A stretch of 64,000 nucleotides of DNA from Methanobacterium veterum (GTDB taxonomy: Archaea > Methanobacteriota > Methanobacteria > Methanobacteriales > Methanobacteriaceae). Numbering within the stretch: the first letter of the stretch is position 1; each line of letters opens with the position of its first letter. Below, piece by piece: positions 19,282-28,743 of this stretch. The stretch lies in the NCBI RefSeq assembly GCF_000745485.1, contig NZ_JQJK01000008.1:124001-188000 (forward strand), read 5' to 3'. Both the position numbers and the translations under genes were made by a program. The notes beneath the pieces were generated by a model. That model searched no databases. It was not told where the DNA came from and was given only the letters and a program-made list of their open reading frames with translations.

Positions 19282-19728
19282 CTCATTCTTTTATTAGTAC
19301 TCCATAGTATTTAAATTTGTCGATTTTATTGAGTTTACATAATTCTTATTTGAATTGTGACTTGAATTAAATCCATAATCAAAGACGTGCGATAGCTCAC
19401 TTTCAGTTTTTGATGAGGATTGTAAAAAAAATCTAATATCATATTTGAAAATCATGGCTAATTTCAAGGTCAAAATGAACTTCAAAGCAAAGGTTTCATG
19501 TTGAAAAAAAAGTGTAAATAAGGTTTTTTAAGTAATAATTTCTAAAAAATACATGTTATTATGAATTTAGAGAGTAGAACTTAATCATTTTAAAAATAGG
19601 AATGATAATACCAAATTTAGTACACATTTAGTGTATATGCAGGATGTATTTAATACCAATTATTTACAAAATAATATTAGATACCAATTCAATAACTATG
19701 ATACAAATAGGATCATGAGATATTATCC
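19282..19728. other. Gap between histone 1 and the decayed PEBP gene
   Basis: Apart from the histone promoter at its left end this AT-rich gap shows no gene. A 63-codon minus-strand frame overlaps the promoter and is not supported. No hairpin or RNA motif was recognised. Confidence 0.4.
19308..19318 (-). promoter_or_regulatory. TATA box of histone 1
   Basis: In the minus sense AAATTTAAATACT lies 36-46 bases before the ATG, placing the transcript start near 19288 and giving a leader of about 16 bases that just contains the ribosome binding site. Confidence 0.5.
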
Positions 19729-20180
19729 ATGAGACTTTTACTTCAAATTATTAGTTTTGGAGAAGTAGATCAAATAAAAAAAACATTACACATGTGAGAA
19801 TATTTCTCCCCCATTCTCATGGAATTACGAATCAGATGACTTAAAAAGTTTTGCAATTGTATGCGAAGATATCGATAAACAGGATGAATTTATCCACGGG
19901 ATTATATTTAACATACCTGGAGATACTAGAGAGTTATTATGGATTTGCAGACTTAAGATGATTACCAAAAGGAACAAATGAAGCAGAAAATAGTTTTGGT
20001 AAACTAGATTATAATGGCCCATGTCCACCTGATGATGAAGAACACATATATGTTTTTTAGAGATTATGCACTGGATTCAATATTAGATCTAAAAAATTGA
20101 GCAAATAACTATCAATTTTTAGATACTATTAAGGTTATATACCAAATAAAGGAGAATTAAGGGGAATTTACAAACGATAA
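19729..20180 (+). pseudogene. Decayed PEBP (YbhB/YbcL) gene
   Basis: The plus strand reads as a broken copy of the intact PEBP gene that follows it. Recognisable pieces are SFGEVDQIKKTLH, then in a shifted frame NISPPFSWNYESDDLKSFAI, CEDIDKQDEFIHGIIFNIPG, later NGPCPPDDEEHIYVF followed by a stop, and finally KGELRGIYKR with a stop at 20178-20180. The order and spacing match the intact gene (NISPPL, CEDPDAP, HWIIYNIP, GGPCPPEGEEHRYFF, EGQLMGIYGR). At least three frameshifts or stops are needed. It is a tandem duplicate in decay. Confidence 0.85.
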
Positions 20181-20201
20181 ATTAAATTAGGAGGAAATAA
20201 T

Positions 20202-20663
20202 ATGGGAATCAATCTTATGAGTGATATTTTTGAGGAAGGAGATATAATACCAATCATGCACACATGCGACGATAAAAATATCTCACCCCCGCTTAGATGG
20301 GATTCGCTGCCTGAACGCACCATAAGTTTCGCTATTTTATGTGAAGACCCAGATGCACCAATGGGAACATGGACTCACTGGATCATTTATAATATACCTC
20401 CCAATGTGATGGAACTTTCGGCAGAAATAAAAAATGAAGAAAAACTTTCAAACGGTATGATGCAGGGAATAAATGACTTTGGATACGCAGGTTATGGAGG
20501 CCCGTGTCCTCCCGAAGGGGAAGAACATAGATATTTTTTCAGAATTTATGCACTGGATACCACTTTAAATTTAAGCCAGGGAGCTAATAGAGAAGAATTT
20601 TTAAGAGCTTTAAACGAAAATGTTCTGGATGAAGGGCAATTGATGGGGATTTATGGAAGATAA
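20202..20663 (+). CDS. PEBP family (YbhB/YbcL-type) protein
   Basis: A 153-aa phosphatidylethanolamine-binding-protein-like protein. The ligand-pocket motifs are complete: NISPPLRWD (residues 26-34), CEDPDAPMGTWTHWIIYNIP (47-66) and GGPCPPEGEEHRYFF (near 105). Prokaryotic members are small cytosolic proteins whose ligand is mostly unknown, some affecting kinase or protease signalling. The start ATG 20202 has a near-perfect AGGAGG 7 bases upstream. The decayed copy ends 21 bases before it. Confidence 0.93.
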   Translation: MGINLMSDIFEEGDIIPIMHTCDDKNISPPLRWDSLPERTISFAILCEDPDAPMGTWTHWIIYNIPPNVMELSAEIKNEEKLSNGMMQGINDFGYAGYGGPCPPEGEEHRYFFRIYALDTTLNLSQGANREEFLRALNENVLDEGQLMGIYGR

Positions 20664-20817
20664 TTATTTAATTAAAAAGTAAATTTTTTTTTATTTATTT
20701 TGAGCATATACTATACCTATGGATAATCCTAAAAATTTATTATATCCTAAAAAATAGCTATTTTTATATTGTTTGAGATTAAATTCCATATAATAATCAT
20801 TTAAAAGAGGCATTCCT

Positions 20818-21243
20818 ATGATGAGCTTACAAATATGGATTTTAATAGCAGCTATATGTTTTATTGGAGAATTGATAACCGCGGGATTTTTCATTTTATG
20901 GTTTGGAGTTGGAGCATCAGTGGCTGCAGTTCTCAGTTACCTCGGATTTTCTGAAACTACCCAATTTATTGCATTTATTTTAGTGTCCATAATTCTTCTT
21001 GCCTTATCAAGACCTTTTGCTAAAAAAATTACACAATGCATGCCCACTAAAAAAGCAGCTTCAGACAGGTTAATAGGTGAAAAAGGAATAGTAATTGAAA
21101 ATATATCTTTAAAAAATGGAGGAGTTGTAAGAATTAGTGGAGATACATGGAGAGCAATATCTGATCAGGAAATAAAAGAAGGAACTTCTGTTTTAGTTGA
21201 AAAAATAGAAGGTGTGAAACTCATTGTAAAACCTGCGGCATAA
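20818..21243 (+). CDS. NfeD-family membrane protein
   Basis: A 141-aa short NfeD protein. Three hydrophobic segments (residues about 5-25, 28-45, 50-65) are followed by a soluble OB-fold beta-barrel (RLIGEKGIVIENISLKNGGVVRISGDTWRAIS; GTSVLVEKIEGVKLIVKP). Such proteins work with stomatin-type SPFH proteins in membrane quality control. The SPFH gene follows 160 bases downstream, which supports this pairing. The serine protease domain of long NfeD proteins is absent, as usual for this form. Confidence 0.92.
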   Translation: MMSLQIWILIAAICFIGELITAGFFILWFGVGASVAAVLSYLGFSETTQFIAFILVSIILLALSRPFAKKITQCMPTKKAASDRLIGEKGIVIENISLKNGGVVRISGDTWRAISDQEIKEGTSVLVEKIEGVKLIVKPAA

Positions 21244-21403
21244 CCTGTAACTAATTTAATTTTTTTACAAAAATTGTTGTCAAAATTGTTAGAATTCACC
21301 ATATTATAAAATCAATACACTGATCAAAAGATTAATAAGTAACAATCCAGTATTCTAACATGATAGCAATATACACTTAAAAAAAATAGAAAGGAGAGTT
21401 AAA

Positions 21404-22357
21404 ATGGATTTATTTTTGGCAATTTTAATTATTCTGGTCTTACTGGTTGTGGCATTTAAAGGTGTCAAAATTTTAAGACCTTATGAGAAAGGAGTGGTTG
21501 AAAGACTCGGTAAATACAGTCGGACTGTTGAAAGCGGGCTTGTAATAATTATTCCCTTCGTAGAAACTATTAGAAAAGTAGATATGAGAGAACAGGTTGT
21601 GGATGTTCCTCCACAGGAAGTTATAACCAAAGATAACACTGTTGTTGTGGTGGACTGTGTTATATTTTATGAAGTTGTGGACCCATTTAACGCTGTTTAC
21701 AACGTCGTTAATTTTTATCAGGCCATCACTAAACTTGCACAAACAAATTTAAGGAATATAATCGGTGATTTAGAGCTTGACCAAACATTAACTTCCCGTG
21801 AGCAGATAAATTCCCAGTTAAGAGAAGTTTTAGATCTCGCAACTGATAAATGGGGTACAAGGGTTGTCCGTGTTGAAATTCAAAAAATTGAACCCCCCAC
21901 AGATATTGTAGAAGCCATGTCCAAACAGATGAAGGCTGAAAGGATGAAAAGAGCCGCAATTCTAGAAGCTGAAGGGTATAAACAATCTGAAATTAAAAAA
22001 GCAGAAGGGGACAAACAGGCAGCTATTCTTGAAGCTCAAGGTAAAGCTGAAGCTATTAAAGCAGTTGCAGATGCTGATAAATATCAGGAAATTGCAATTG
22101 CAGAAGGTGAAGCAAAGGCAATACTTACAGTATACGGAGCAATACATGAAGGAAACCCTACAAACGACCTTTTAGCTATTAAATACATGGAAGCGCTTCA
22201 AAAGGTTGCAGATGGAAAAGCAACAAAAATATTCCTGCCTCTTGAAACTTCAGGAGTTTTAGGATCAATAGCAGGTATTTCCGAACTCTTCAAAGAAAAA
22301 GATAAAGAAGATAAAGAAATACAGCCTATGAAAGTAAAAGTAAAAACAGATATTTAA
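21404..22357 (+). CDS. SPFH/Band 7 (stomatin-like) protein
   Basis: A 317-aa membrane-anchored scaffold. One N-terminal hydrophobic helix (residues 2-20) is followed by the Band 7 domain (GVKILRPYEKGVVERLGKYS, RTVESGLVIIIPFVE, VDVPPQEVITKDNTVVVVD) and an Ala/Glu-rich coiled coil (about residues 180-245, AILEAEGYKQSEIKKAEGDK) used for oligomerisation. The 317-aa length and C-terminal KYMEALQKVADG segment are typical of prokaryotic stomatins. It forms a unit with the upstream NfeD gene. The start follows AAAGGAGAG. Confidence 0.95.
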   Translation: MDLFLAILIILVLLVVAFKGVKILRPYEKGVVERLGKYSRTVESGLVIIIPFVETIRKVDMREQVVDVPPQEVITKDNTVVVVDCVIFYEVVDPFNAVYNVVNFYQAITKLAQTNLRNIIGDLELDQTLTSREQINSQLREVLDLATDKWGTRVVRVEIQKIEPPTDIVEAMSKQMKAERMKRAAILEAEGYKQSEIKKAEGDKQAAILEAQGKAEAIKAVADADKYQEIAIAEGEAKAILTVYGAIHEGNPTNDLLAIKYMEALQKVADGKATKIFLPLETSGVLGSIAGISELFKEKDKEDKEIQPMKVKVKTDI

Positions 22358-22389
22358 ACAGAGTTAGGATAATCTATTATCCTGATTGT

Positions 22390-23016
22390 TTATTTTATTT
22401 TATTTAAAACATTAAACTGCGGCGGAAGAGGTCTTAATCTCGCTGGAGCACCTATTGCAAGATAAAATGGAGGAACATCACGGGTTACAATTGCACCTGC
22501 TGCAACCATAGCTCCTTCTCCAACTTCAACACCGGATAAAAATGTTGAATTTGCCCCAATTGAAGCTCCATGTCTTATAACTGGACCCTCAAGATCATAA
22601 TCAACCCGTATAGGGTACCTATCATTAGTAAAACAGGCACATGGCCCTATAAATACATAATCTTCTATTAAAGAATCTGTGGGGACATAAACATTTGATT
22701 GTATACTTACATTGCTCCCTATCTTACAGTTTCCTTCCACAACCGTATTGGTTCCCACAAGAACATCATTACCTATAGTGGTTTTTTCTCGAATTAAAAC
22801 ATTATGTCCTGTTTTAAAATTATTGCCAATCTTAACATCGTCATATATAACTGTATTTGAACGGATGACAGAATTTTTGCCAATTACTGGAGATTTACTT
22901 CCTCGCCTATAGCTTAACCCAATTGTTGCACTATTTTGAATTCCAAAATTTTCATTTGGAGACCCTAAAAAGATACTTTTTAAGCCCTTTCCACGTAAAT
23001 CTTTAAATATTGGCAT
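22390..23016 (-). CDS. Hexapeptide-repeat acyltransferase (sugar N-acetyltransferase-like)
   Basis: A 208-aa left-handed beta-helix enzyme. Imperfect hexapeptide repeats run from about residue 40 to 175 ([40 protein letters not shown]). The loop [10 protein letters not shown] and the C-terminal [20 protein letters not shown], ending in IGAPARLRP, are typical of WbpD/PglD-type N-acetyltransferases that acetylate amino sugars in surface glycan or S-layer glycan synthesis. The substrate is not fixed. It stands alone, without other glycan genes. The start ATG 23016 follows AAGGAGGA. Confidence 0.85.
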   Translation of the reverse strand: MPIFKDLRGKGLKSIFLGSPNENFGIQNSATIGLSYRRGSKSPVIGKNSVIRSNTVIYDDVKIGNNFKTGHNVLIREKTTIGNDVLVGTNTVVEGNCKIGSNVSIQSNVYVPTDSLIEDYVFIGPCACFTNDRYPIRVDYDLEGPVIRHGASIGANSTFLSGVEVGEGAMVAAGAIVTRDVPPFYLAIGAPARLRPLPPQFNVLNKIK

Positions 23017-23641
23017 AATTGTTCCTCCTTACTACTAAGATAGCGAACTCTCAGTCTGTAAATTTACACCCGTAATCCAGTTTTATTCAATTTAATATTG
23101 TTTGCAGGCTCTTAGCTCAATGTTATACAAAAAATACATGATTTAAACATAAAGACTTAAAAACGTTTTATGCTTTAAAAAGATAGCTGCATTCCATATT
23201 TTGTATAAATAAGACCAGTAAACTAGGATAAAATTATTGAAATGTCAAAATAAATGATATACTGAAAATTTTTGGTTCGAGGACCTGCAATTTCTAGGGA
23301 ATTAAATATTTATCATAACTATTATATAAATATATAATAAATGATTTTTATTATGCTGCCAACTATCTAATAGTATTATAATTATATAAAAAAGCATCTA
23401 AATAAATGTATAATTTATTAAAACACGTCTTTTAATTTTATTTTAGTAAAAAATATGTGATCCAATTTTTCATATTAATCAAGGTTAGTTAAGCTGGATA
23501 TTTTTTCATTTATAGATTTATACCCATCTTTGCTAGATTCATTTTACACATTTATAAAGTATCAGTGTATTAAATAAGTTAAACATAAATTATCGGGACA
23601 TATTTAACTCAATCTGATACATACATTACAGGAGGGCAAGC
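23017..23641. other. Long AT-rich divergent gap
   Basis: The 625-bp gap separates divergent genes and must hold both promoters. A 16-bp-long GC-richer island with GGTTCGAGGACCTGC at about 23273 is not part of a tRNA-like fold that I could build. No ORF with a ribosome binding site and no hairpin cluster is seen. Confidence 0.4.
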
Positions 23642-24661
23642 TTGAGATTTAAAAAAGAAGACATAATAAGCAGCATATGCCGGATAAGAGAAGAAATAGG
23701 TCATGAAAATGTGAAACCTGCCATTAAAGATATAATATTTAATGAAAATACAGGTGTTATGCTAATTATAACTGCAGATAGGCCTGAAAAATCTGTAGTA
23801 ATAGGAAAAGGAGGATGGGTTGTTGGGAAACTTAAAGAAGAACTGAATATTAACTCCATTCACGTAGAAGCTTATCCAGATATATTACTTAAAGAATATA
23901 AAATGAAATTAACACTTGAAAAGTTAGATGAAATATTAAAAACAGTAAAATTAGCGGATCCTAATCCACTTGAAAATTTGTATCATCTTTTAAACCAGAG
24001 AATTGGAAATATAGCTGATTTTGATACTGTTTTAAAGGATTGGAATGTTGAGGAATCTAAAAATAACAGAGCAGTAGTAGCACTGTCTGGGGGAGTAGAC
24101 AGCAGTTTTTCCCTTATTATAGCTAAACTTATGGGATTTAACCCAATTGCAGTTACTGTTAACCCTGGAAATATAATTCTCCCACGATACTTTCAAAAAA
24201 ATGTGGAAGCTTTAAGTGCTAAACTTAATGTAAAACATGTATATATCAACGTCGAAATGGATGACATAATTAATGATTCCCTTGAAGGTAGATTTCATCC
24301 CTGCGGAAGATGTTCCAAAGTTATCGAAGGGGCTGTTTTAGATTATGCAAAAGAAAATAAAATGGAATTTTTAATTTATGGGGATCTTTTATCTACCGGA
24401 AACCAGTCCATTGTTCTAGGTGAAGATCTTATAAAAATAAATTTACCTGCAATGCTTTCTGTTACAAAGGGTGAAATAAAAAAATTAGCTTCCAAATATG
24501 AGGTTTATAGAAAAGGAGGTTACGGCTGCCCACTTATAAATGAAGTACATAAAAAATACCCCCACATGAGAAAATTTTCTATACAAAGAGTGTTAAGGGA
24601 AACACGTGCTGGGATATTAGAACCAGGTGAAGCCCTTGAGATGATAATGAAGATCAAATAA
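23642..24661 (+). CDS. KH-like domain + PP-loop ATPase (probable tRNA-modifying enzyme)
   Basis: A 339-aa protein with two parts. The N-terminal 120 residues contain a KH-type RNA-binding GxxG motif (SVVIGKGGWVVGKLKEEL, near residue 60). From residue 140 follows an ATP pyrophosphatase (PP-loop) domain with VALSGGVDSSFSL. Cysteines sit at HPCGRC (near residue 220) and GGYGCP (near 300), the arrangement seen in sulfur-transferring tRNA thiolases with an Fe-S cluster. RNA thiolation is therefore a reasonable inference, not proven. It starts at TTG 23642, supported by AGGAGG 8 bases upstream. Confidence 0.82.
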   Translation: MRFKKEDIISSICRIREEIGHENVKPAIKDIIFNENTGVMLIITADRPEKSVVIGKGGWVVGKLKEELNINSIHVEAYPDILLKEYKMKLTLEKLDEILKTVKLADPNPLENLYHLLNQRIGNIADFDTVLKDWNVEESKNNRAVVALSGGVDSSFSLIIAKLMGFNPIAVTVNPGNIILPRYFQKNVEALSAKLNVKHVYINVEMDDIINDSLEGRFHPCGRCSKVIEGAVLDYAKENKMEFLIYGDLLSTGNQSIVLGEDLIKINLPAMLSVTKGEIKKLASKYEVYRKGGYGCPLINEVHKKYPHMRKFSIQRVLRETRAGILEPGEALEMIMKIK

Positions 24662-24709
24662 TGTTAAAAATAAAAAAATAGAATAGATACCGTGTCTAAA
24701 GTTTCCAAG

Positions 24710-24850
24710 TTATTTAATGACTTCTAGTATTCCGTAAGCTATAAGGAAAATCCCAACTAAATAACTGAGAAGCGGCGGGAATATCAGTATAAGTATACCA
24801 AAGATTATCGCTATTATTCCCAGTATCTGAGGTTTTGCATCGGATTTCAT
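24710..24850 (-). CDS. DUF3096 micro-protein, 46 aa
   Basis: A 46-residue membrane micro-protein. It reads MKSDAKPQILGIIAIIFGI, then two hydrophobic stretches separated by FPPLLSY and ending AYGILEVIK. The pattern of a Pro-rich turn between two short glycine-containing helices is that of DUF3096 proteins, widespread and uncharacterised. The frame is closed by TAA at 24710-24712. No strong ribosome binding site precedes ATG 24850, so it may be leaderless. It is convergent with the PP-loop gene. Confidence 0.75.
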   Translation of the reverse strand: MKSDAKPQILGIIAIIFGILILIFPPLLSYLVGIFLIAYGILEVIK

Positions 24851-25042
24851 GACTATTATATTTGTTATTAGATCATATATAACTTTTATTAATAAATAGT
24901 CAGAACTTTAACCCAAAGAATTTTTACAATAAATGGTTTTTCAATCATAAACTCAAAAATGAAAAATTAAAACGTTAAGATATACTTAGAGCTTAATGCA
25001 AATTCAAATATTAAAAGAAGGAGTTATATCCAGATAATATTT

Positions 25043-28000
25043 TTAAGATTTATTCTTGATAGTAAAATAAAACGTCGCCCCATTACCATATTCTGATTCA
25101 ACCCACATTTTACCGCCGTGATTTTCAATGATTCTTTTAGAGATTGATAATCCAATTCCAGTTCCTTCATATTCTTCCCGAGTATGTAACCTCTGAAATA
25201 GAGTAAAAATACGATTAAAATACTGCTCTTCAATTCCAATGCCGTTATCAGACACGCTGAAAACATGTTCTTTATTTTTTTCATCAAAATATGTTGAAAT
25301 ATGTATCTGAGGGTCTTCATTTTCTTTTTTAAATTTTATAGCATTTTCAATTAGATTTTGGAATACTCTAAAGAGCTGACTTTCATCTGCAAACACGGTA
25401 GGAAGGTTTTCATAGGTAATCTGAGCTTTATTCTCCATAATTAGGAGATTTAGATTATCAAAGATATTAAGAAGCATATCTTCAATTTTTAATGGTTCAC
25501 ATTTTTTTTCTACCCTTGTCAACCTTGAATATTCAAGTAAATCAAGAATCATCTGTTTCATTCGTATTGATGCTTCAACTATATAATCAATGAACTCATC
25601 AGCATCACTGTCAAGTTTATTTTTATAACGCCGCTCTAAAAGTTGCGTGAAGCTTGCAATGGTTCTAAGGGGCTCTTGAAGATCATGAGAAGTAATGTAG
25701 GCAAACTGGCGAAGTTCATCATTGGAACGCTTTAATTCTGTTATTAATTTCTTCATTTTTTCTTCAGTGACCAACTTAGAAATTGTACTTCCTATTTCCC
25801 CCCCTATAGAATTAATGATATCTTTCTCTTTTTGCGTGAAATAATGTTTATTTCTGCTTAAAATATTAAAAGATCCTATAATTTTTTCTTTTGAATATAT
25901 TGGAACTACTGCAAGTGACTCAAAATTTGAGGGTTTTAAGTTTTCAGGAGGGATTTCATCAAAATCGTCTACAAAAAGGGACAATCCCTCGATATATACC
26001 TTACTGAATGGATAATCATCAATTTTAATGTTATCAATACTAAAACTATTTACATCTTCTGTAAAATGTTCTAGTTTGGCCATTCCTTCCTTTTCATCAA
26101 TTAAATAAATTGCACCTACTTCAAAATTCATAAATTCCAAAACAAGGTTCAAAATATCTTTCAAAAGCGATTGAAGATTATCTGAACTATTTGCAGTTAC
26201 AATCACCCTATTGAGCACGTCTAATTTTTTAAGATTCTCTTCTATTTCTTTTTCAGCCATTTTAAGTTCTGTAATATCCTGATTCACGCCGTAAGTTTTA
26301 ATGGTTCGACCTTCTGCGTCTTTTACAATCTCACAACGGACCAATATAAAACGTTTTTCACCATCAGCCCTTATGATTGAGTGTTCAGATTTTTTAGAAA
26401 AATTAGGATCGTCCGTTTCTAAAGTTTCAGCTATGCCTTCCATTACCATATGGGATTCTTCAGGAGGCAAGAACCTTTTGGCATATTCCTTAGAAGACAT
26501 CTGTGATCCGCCCTCACGGTCCACAGTAGTACCATACAACCTATAAAATTGATTATCAAAAGTATATAAATCCAAATCAACATCATATTCCCAATGTACT
26601 AACTTAGCCATATCCATAGCAATTTTAAGTCGAGCTTCACTTTCACGCAGAGCATCTATAGCTGTTTTTTTATCAGTTATGTCCAGAAGAGATGCTAAAC
26701 TTTTTTTAGTCCCAGATATTATATCCATAGTTGTTAAAACATTTTTAATGTTACCATACCTGTCAACAAATTTGAATTCATATTTTTTTGGAGCCCTGTC
26801 CAGATTAATTCGTCTGAAATTATGGTATTCTTCCATTTTTTTTAGATACTCAGGAGCTACAAATTCTTTCCAGCTTTTTATACCTTCTATTTCCTCTTTT
26901 GAATATCCACAAATCTTTTCAAACTCTGCATTCACAAGAGATATGGTGGTATCTTCTTCAACAATAAATGTCGCTGCTCCAGTATTCTCAAATATGGTTT
27001 TATAATAAGATTCTGACTTTTTAATTGTATTTTCAGCATCTTTAAGTTCAGTAATATCCCGAATAACAGCTACAAGATATTTTTCTCCAGAATTATCAGA
27101 GTACAAAGTCTTTTTAGTGACTAAAGTGTGCACGTTACCTTCAGAATCTGTAACTTCTTCCTCATTTACATTTTCAATACCTGTTTTAAACACTTCTTCG
27201 TCTTTATCCCAGAAAATACTAGCTTCATGCGCAGATAAAAAGTTATAATCTGATTTTCCTAAAAGTTCTTCCCGGGGGTATCCCATTAATTTACAGAAAG
27301 CATCATTTAAAAGTATCCACCGATGCCTTTTATCCTTAACAAAAACAGGATCAGCAATTGAGTTTATAATTTTATCCAGAAAGTTTCTTGATTTTGTAAG
27401 GGCCTTTTCAGCATTTTTACGCTCGATAATTTCTTTTTTTAATTCTTCATTAGATTTTATAAGTTCTCGAGTCCGTTCCTTAATTTTTAACTCCAAGTTA
27501 GTCTTTGCTGTTTTAAGTTCATCTTCCATCTTTTTTTGTTCTGTAATATCATGTGCTATACCTGCAACTATTCGTTTATTATTTGTTTTGATAGGAAAAT
27601 GTCTTATCTGTACAGCTTTTATTGAGCCATCTACATTTGTAACTGTCCCTTCAAATAATTTACCAGATAAACTACTGTTTTTACTCCCAACAAATCCCAT
27701 TACATCTTTTTCAAAATGATTATATAACTCATGGGATTTTTCTTTAAGGTATAACTCATCAGGCATATCCCATATTGTTTTTCCCAGAATATGCTCTTCT
27801 TTAACCCCCGTAATTTTTTCCATTCCATGGTTCCATTCAATTATTGATCCATTTTCGCCAATAAGAGCTATACCGTCATAGGACTGCTCTACAATACCCC
27901 TAAATTTCTCTTCACTATTTTTAAGCTCTTTTTCAATACTTTCTTTCTTTTCCAGTTCAATTTGCAGATGTTTATTGGCTTTCTTCAATTCCATTTCCAT

Positions 28001-28363
28001 CTTATGCTTGTAAAGAGCATGATCTATAGTTATTCTCAATTCTTCATCGTTGAACGGTTTGATAATATATCCATAATGTTCTGTTAATTTAGCCCTTTCA
28101 ACCAGCACTTCATCGCTGTGGGCTGTTAAGTATATAACTGGAATATCAAAATCAGTTTGTAATTGCTTTGCAATTTCAATCCCATCTATATCTTCATTGA
28201 GGTTGATATCCATTAAAATTAAATCAGGCTTATATTCTGCTACCTCTTGAAAGATATTTTTAATAGACAACACAATTAAAGGGTTTTCATACCCCCAATT
28301 TTCTAACAGGTTCTTAATATTTAAAGCTGTAATTCCTTCATCTTCCACAATCAATATTGACAT
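25043..28363 (-). CDS. Hybrid sensor: receiver-PAS4-GAF-histidine kinase, 1106 aa
   Basis: A soluble signalling kinase with no membrane segment. Order: receiver (1-120; acceptor D52, K102), PAS domains at about 150-275, 325-440, 450-560 and 575-700, GAF (715-865), HisKA-type dimerisation helix (880-950; H893 in ITSHDLQEPLR) and HATPase (985-1104; N-box NLIENAIKF, DNGIGI, GTGIGL). The N-terminal receiver implies control by another kinase, likely one of those upstream in the same cluster. The kinase end is near-identical in style to its two neighbours. The start follows AAGGGGAATTCC. No DNA-binding output is present. Confidence 0.92.
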   Translation of the reverse strand: MSILIVEDEGITALNIKNLLENWGYENPLIVLSIKNIFQEVAEYKPDLILMDINLNEDIDGIEIAKQLQTDFDIPVIYLTAHSDEVLVERAKLTEHYGYIIKPFNDEELRITIDHALYKHKMEMELKKANKHLQIELEKKESIEKELKNSEEKFRGIVEQSYDGIALIGENGSIIEWNHGMEKITGVKEEHILGKTIWDMPDELYLKEKSHELYNHFEKDVMGFVGSKNSSLSGKLFEGTVTNVDGSIKAVQIRHFPIKTNNKRIVAGIAHDITEQKKMEDELKTAKTNLELKIKERTRELIKSNEELKKEIIERKNAEKALTKSRNFLDKIINSIADPVFVKDKRHRWILLNDAFCKLMGYPREELLGKSDYNFLSAHEASIFWDKDEEVFKTGIENVNEEEVTDSEGNVHTLVTKKTLYSDNSGEKYLVAVIRDITELKDAENTIKKSESYYKTIFENTGAATFIVEEDTTISLVNAEFEKICGYSKEEIEGIKSWKEFVAPEYLKKMEEYHNFRRINLDRAPKKYEFKFVDRYGNIKNVLTTMDIISGTKKSLASLLDITDKKTAIDALRESEARLKIAMDMAKLVHWEYDVDLDLYTFDNQFYRLYGTTVDREGGSQMSSKEYAKRFLPPEESHMVMEGIAETLETDDPNFSKKSEHSIIRADGEKRFILVRCEIVKDAEGRTIKTYGVNQDITELKMAEKEIEENLKKLDVLNRVIVTANSSDNLQSLLKDILNLVLEFMNFEVGAIYLIDEKEGMAKLEHFTEDVNSFSIDNIKIDDYPFSKVYIEGLSLFVDDFDEIPPENLKPSNFESLAVVPIYSKEKIIGSFNILSRNKHYFTQKEKDIINSIGGEIGSTISKLVTEEKMKKLITELKRSNDELRQFAYITSHDLQEPLRTIASFTQLLERRYKNKLDSDADEFIDYIVEASIRMKQMILDLLEYSRLTRVEKKCEPLKIEDMLLNIFDNLNLLIMENKAQITYENLPTVFADESQLFRVFQNLIENAIKFKKENEDPQIHISTYFDEKNKEHVFSVSDNGIGIEEQYFNRIFTLFQRLHTREEYEGTGIGLSISKRIIENHGGKMWVESEYGNGATFYFTIKNKS

Positions 28364-28743
28364 GGAATTCCCCTTTCATTTAATTTCCATTAAATTAAAG
28401 TTCATATGGTATATCTCTACTAAATCATTATAGTTATGTTTTTTTATTTAACCAAATTAGAAATATTTATAATACTATTTAACATATCCCTAAGATTAAT
28501 TTAAGTTATTATATAAAAATTACATTTAAATTTTTTATATATTTCCTAAAAGAACAGATTGCTTTTAAATTTAAATTGAACTCCATTGATTTACAAAAAT
28601 TACAAATTAAAATGCATATATTCCAGTTTAATCTTAAATCATAGATTTAAAAAATAAACTAAACTATAGTTAAAAAATAAGCAACAAAGCTAATTTTTTA
28701 AGTTTTGCTATGTTGTATTGAATTAAACAATTAATAGCTAAGT
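28364..28743. other. Gap between two kinase genes
   Basis: AT-rich DNA of 380 bp between two minus-strand kinase genes; it probably carries a separate promoter for the 1106-aa kinase and a terminator for the upstream three-gene run. No defined motif, hairpin or ORF is seen. Confidence 0.4.

Noticed and set aside
22990..23070. TAGCGAACTCTCAG region as a second fluoride riboswitch
   Set aside because: Only a short GCGAAC match; the TGATG, pseudoknot partner and first stem are missing.
23255..23310. GGTTCGAGGACCTGC island as a possible tRNA T-arm
   Set aside because: No acceptor stem, D-arm or anticodon arm could be paired around it at tRNA distances.
24710..24850. Gap after the PP-loop gene as empty
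   Set aside because: Translation on the minus strand gives a DUF3096-like micro-protein, so it was called as a gene instead.
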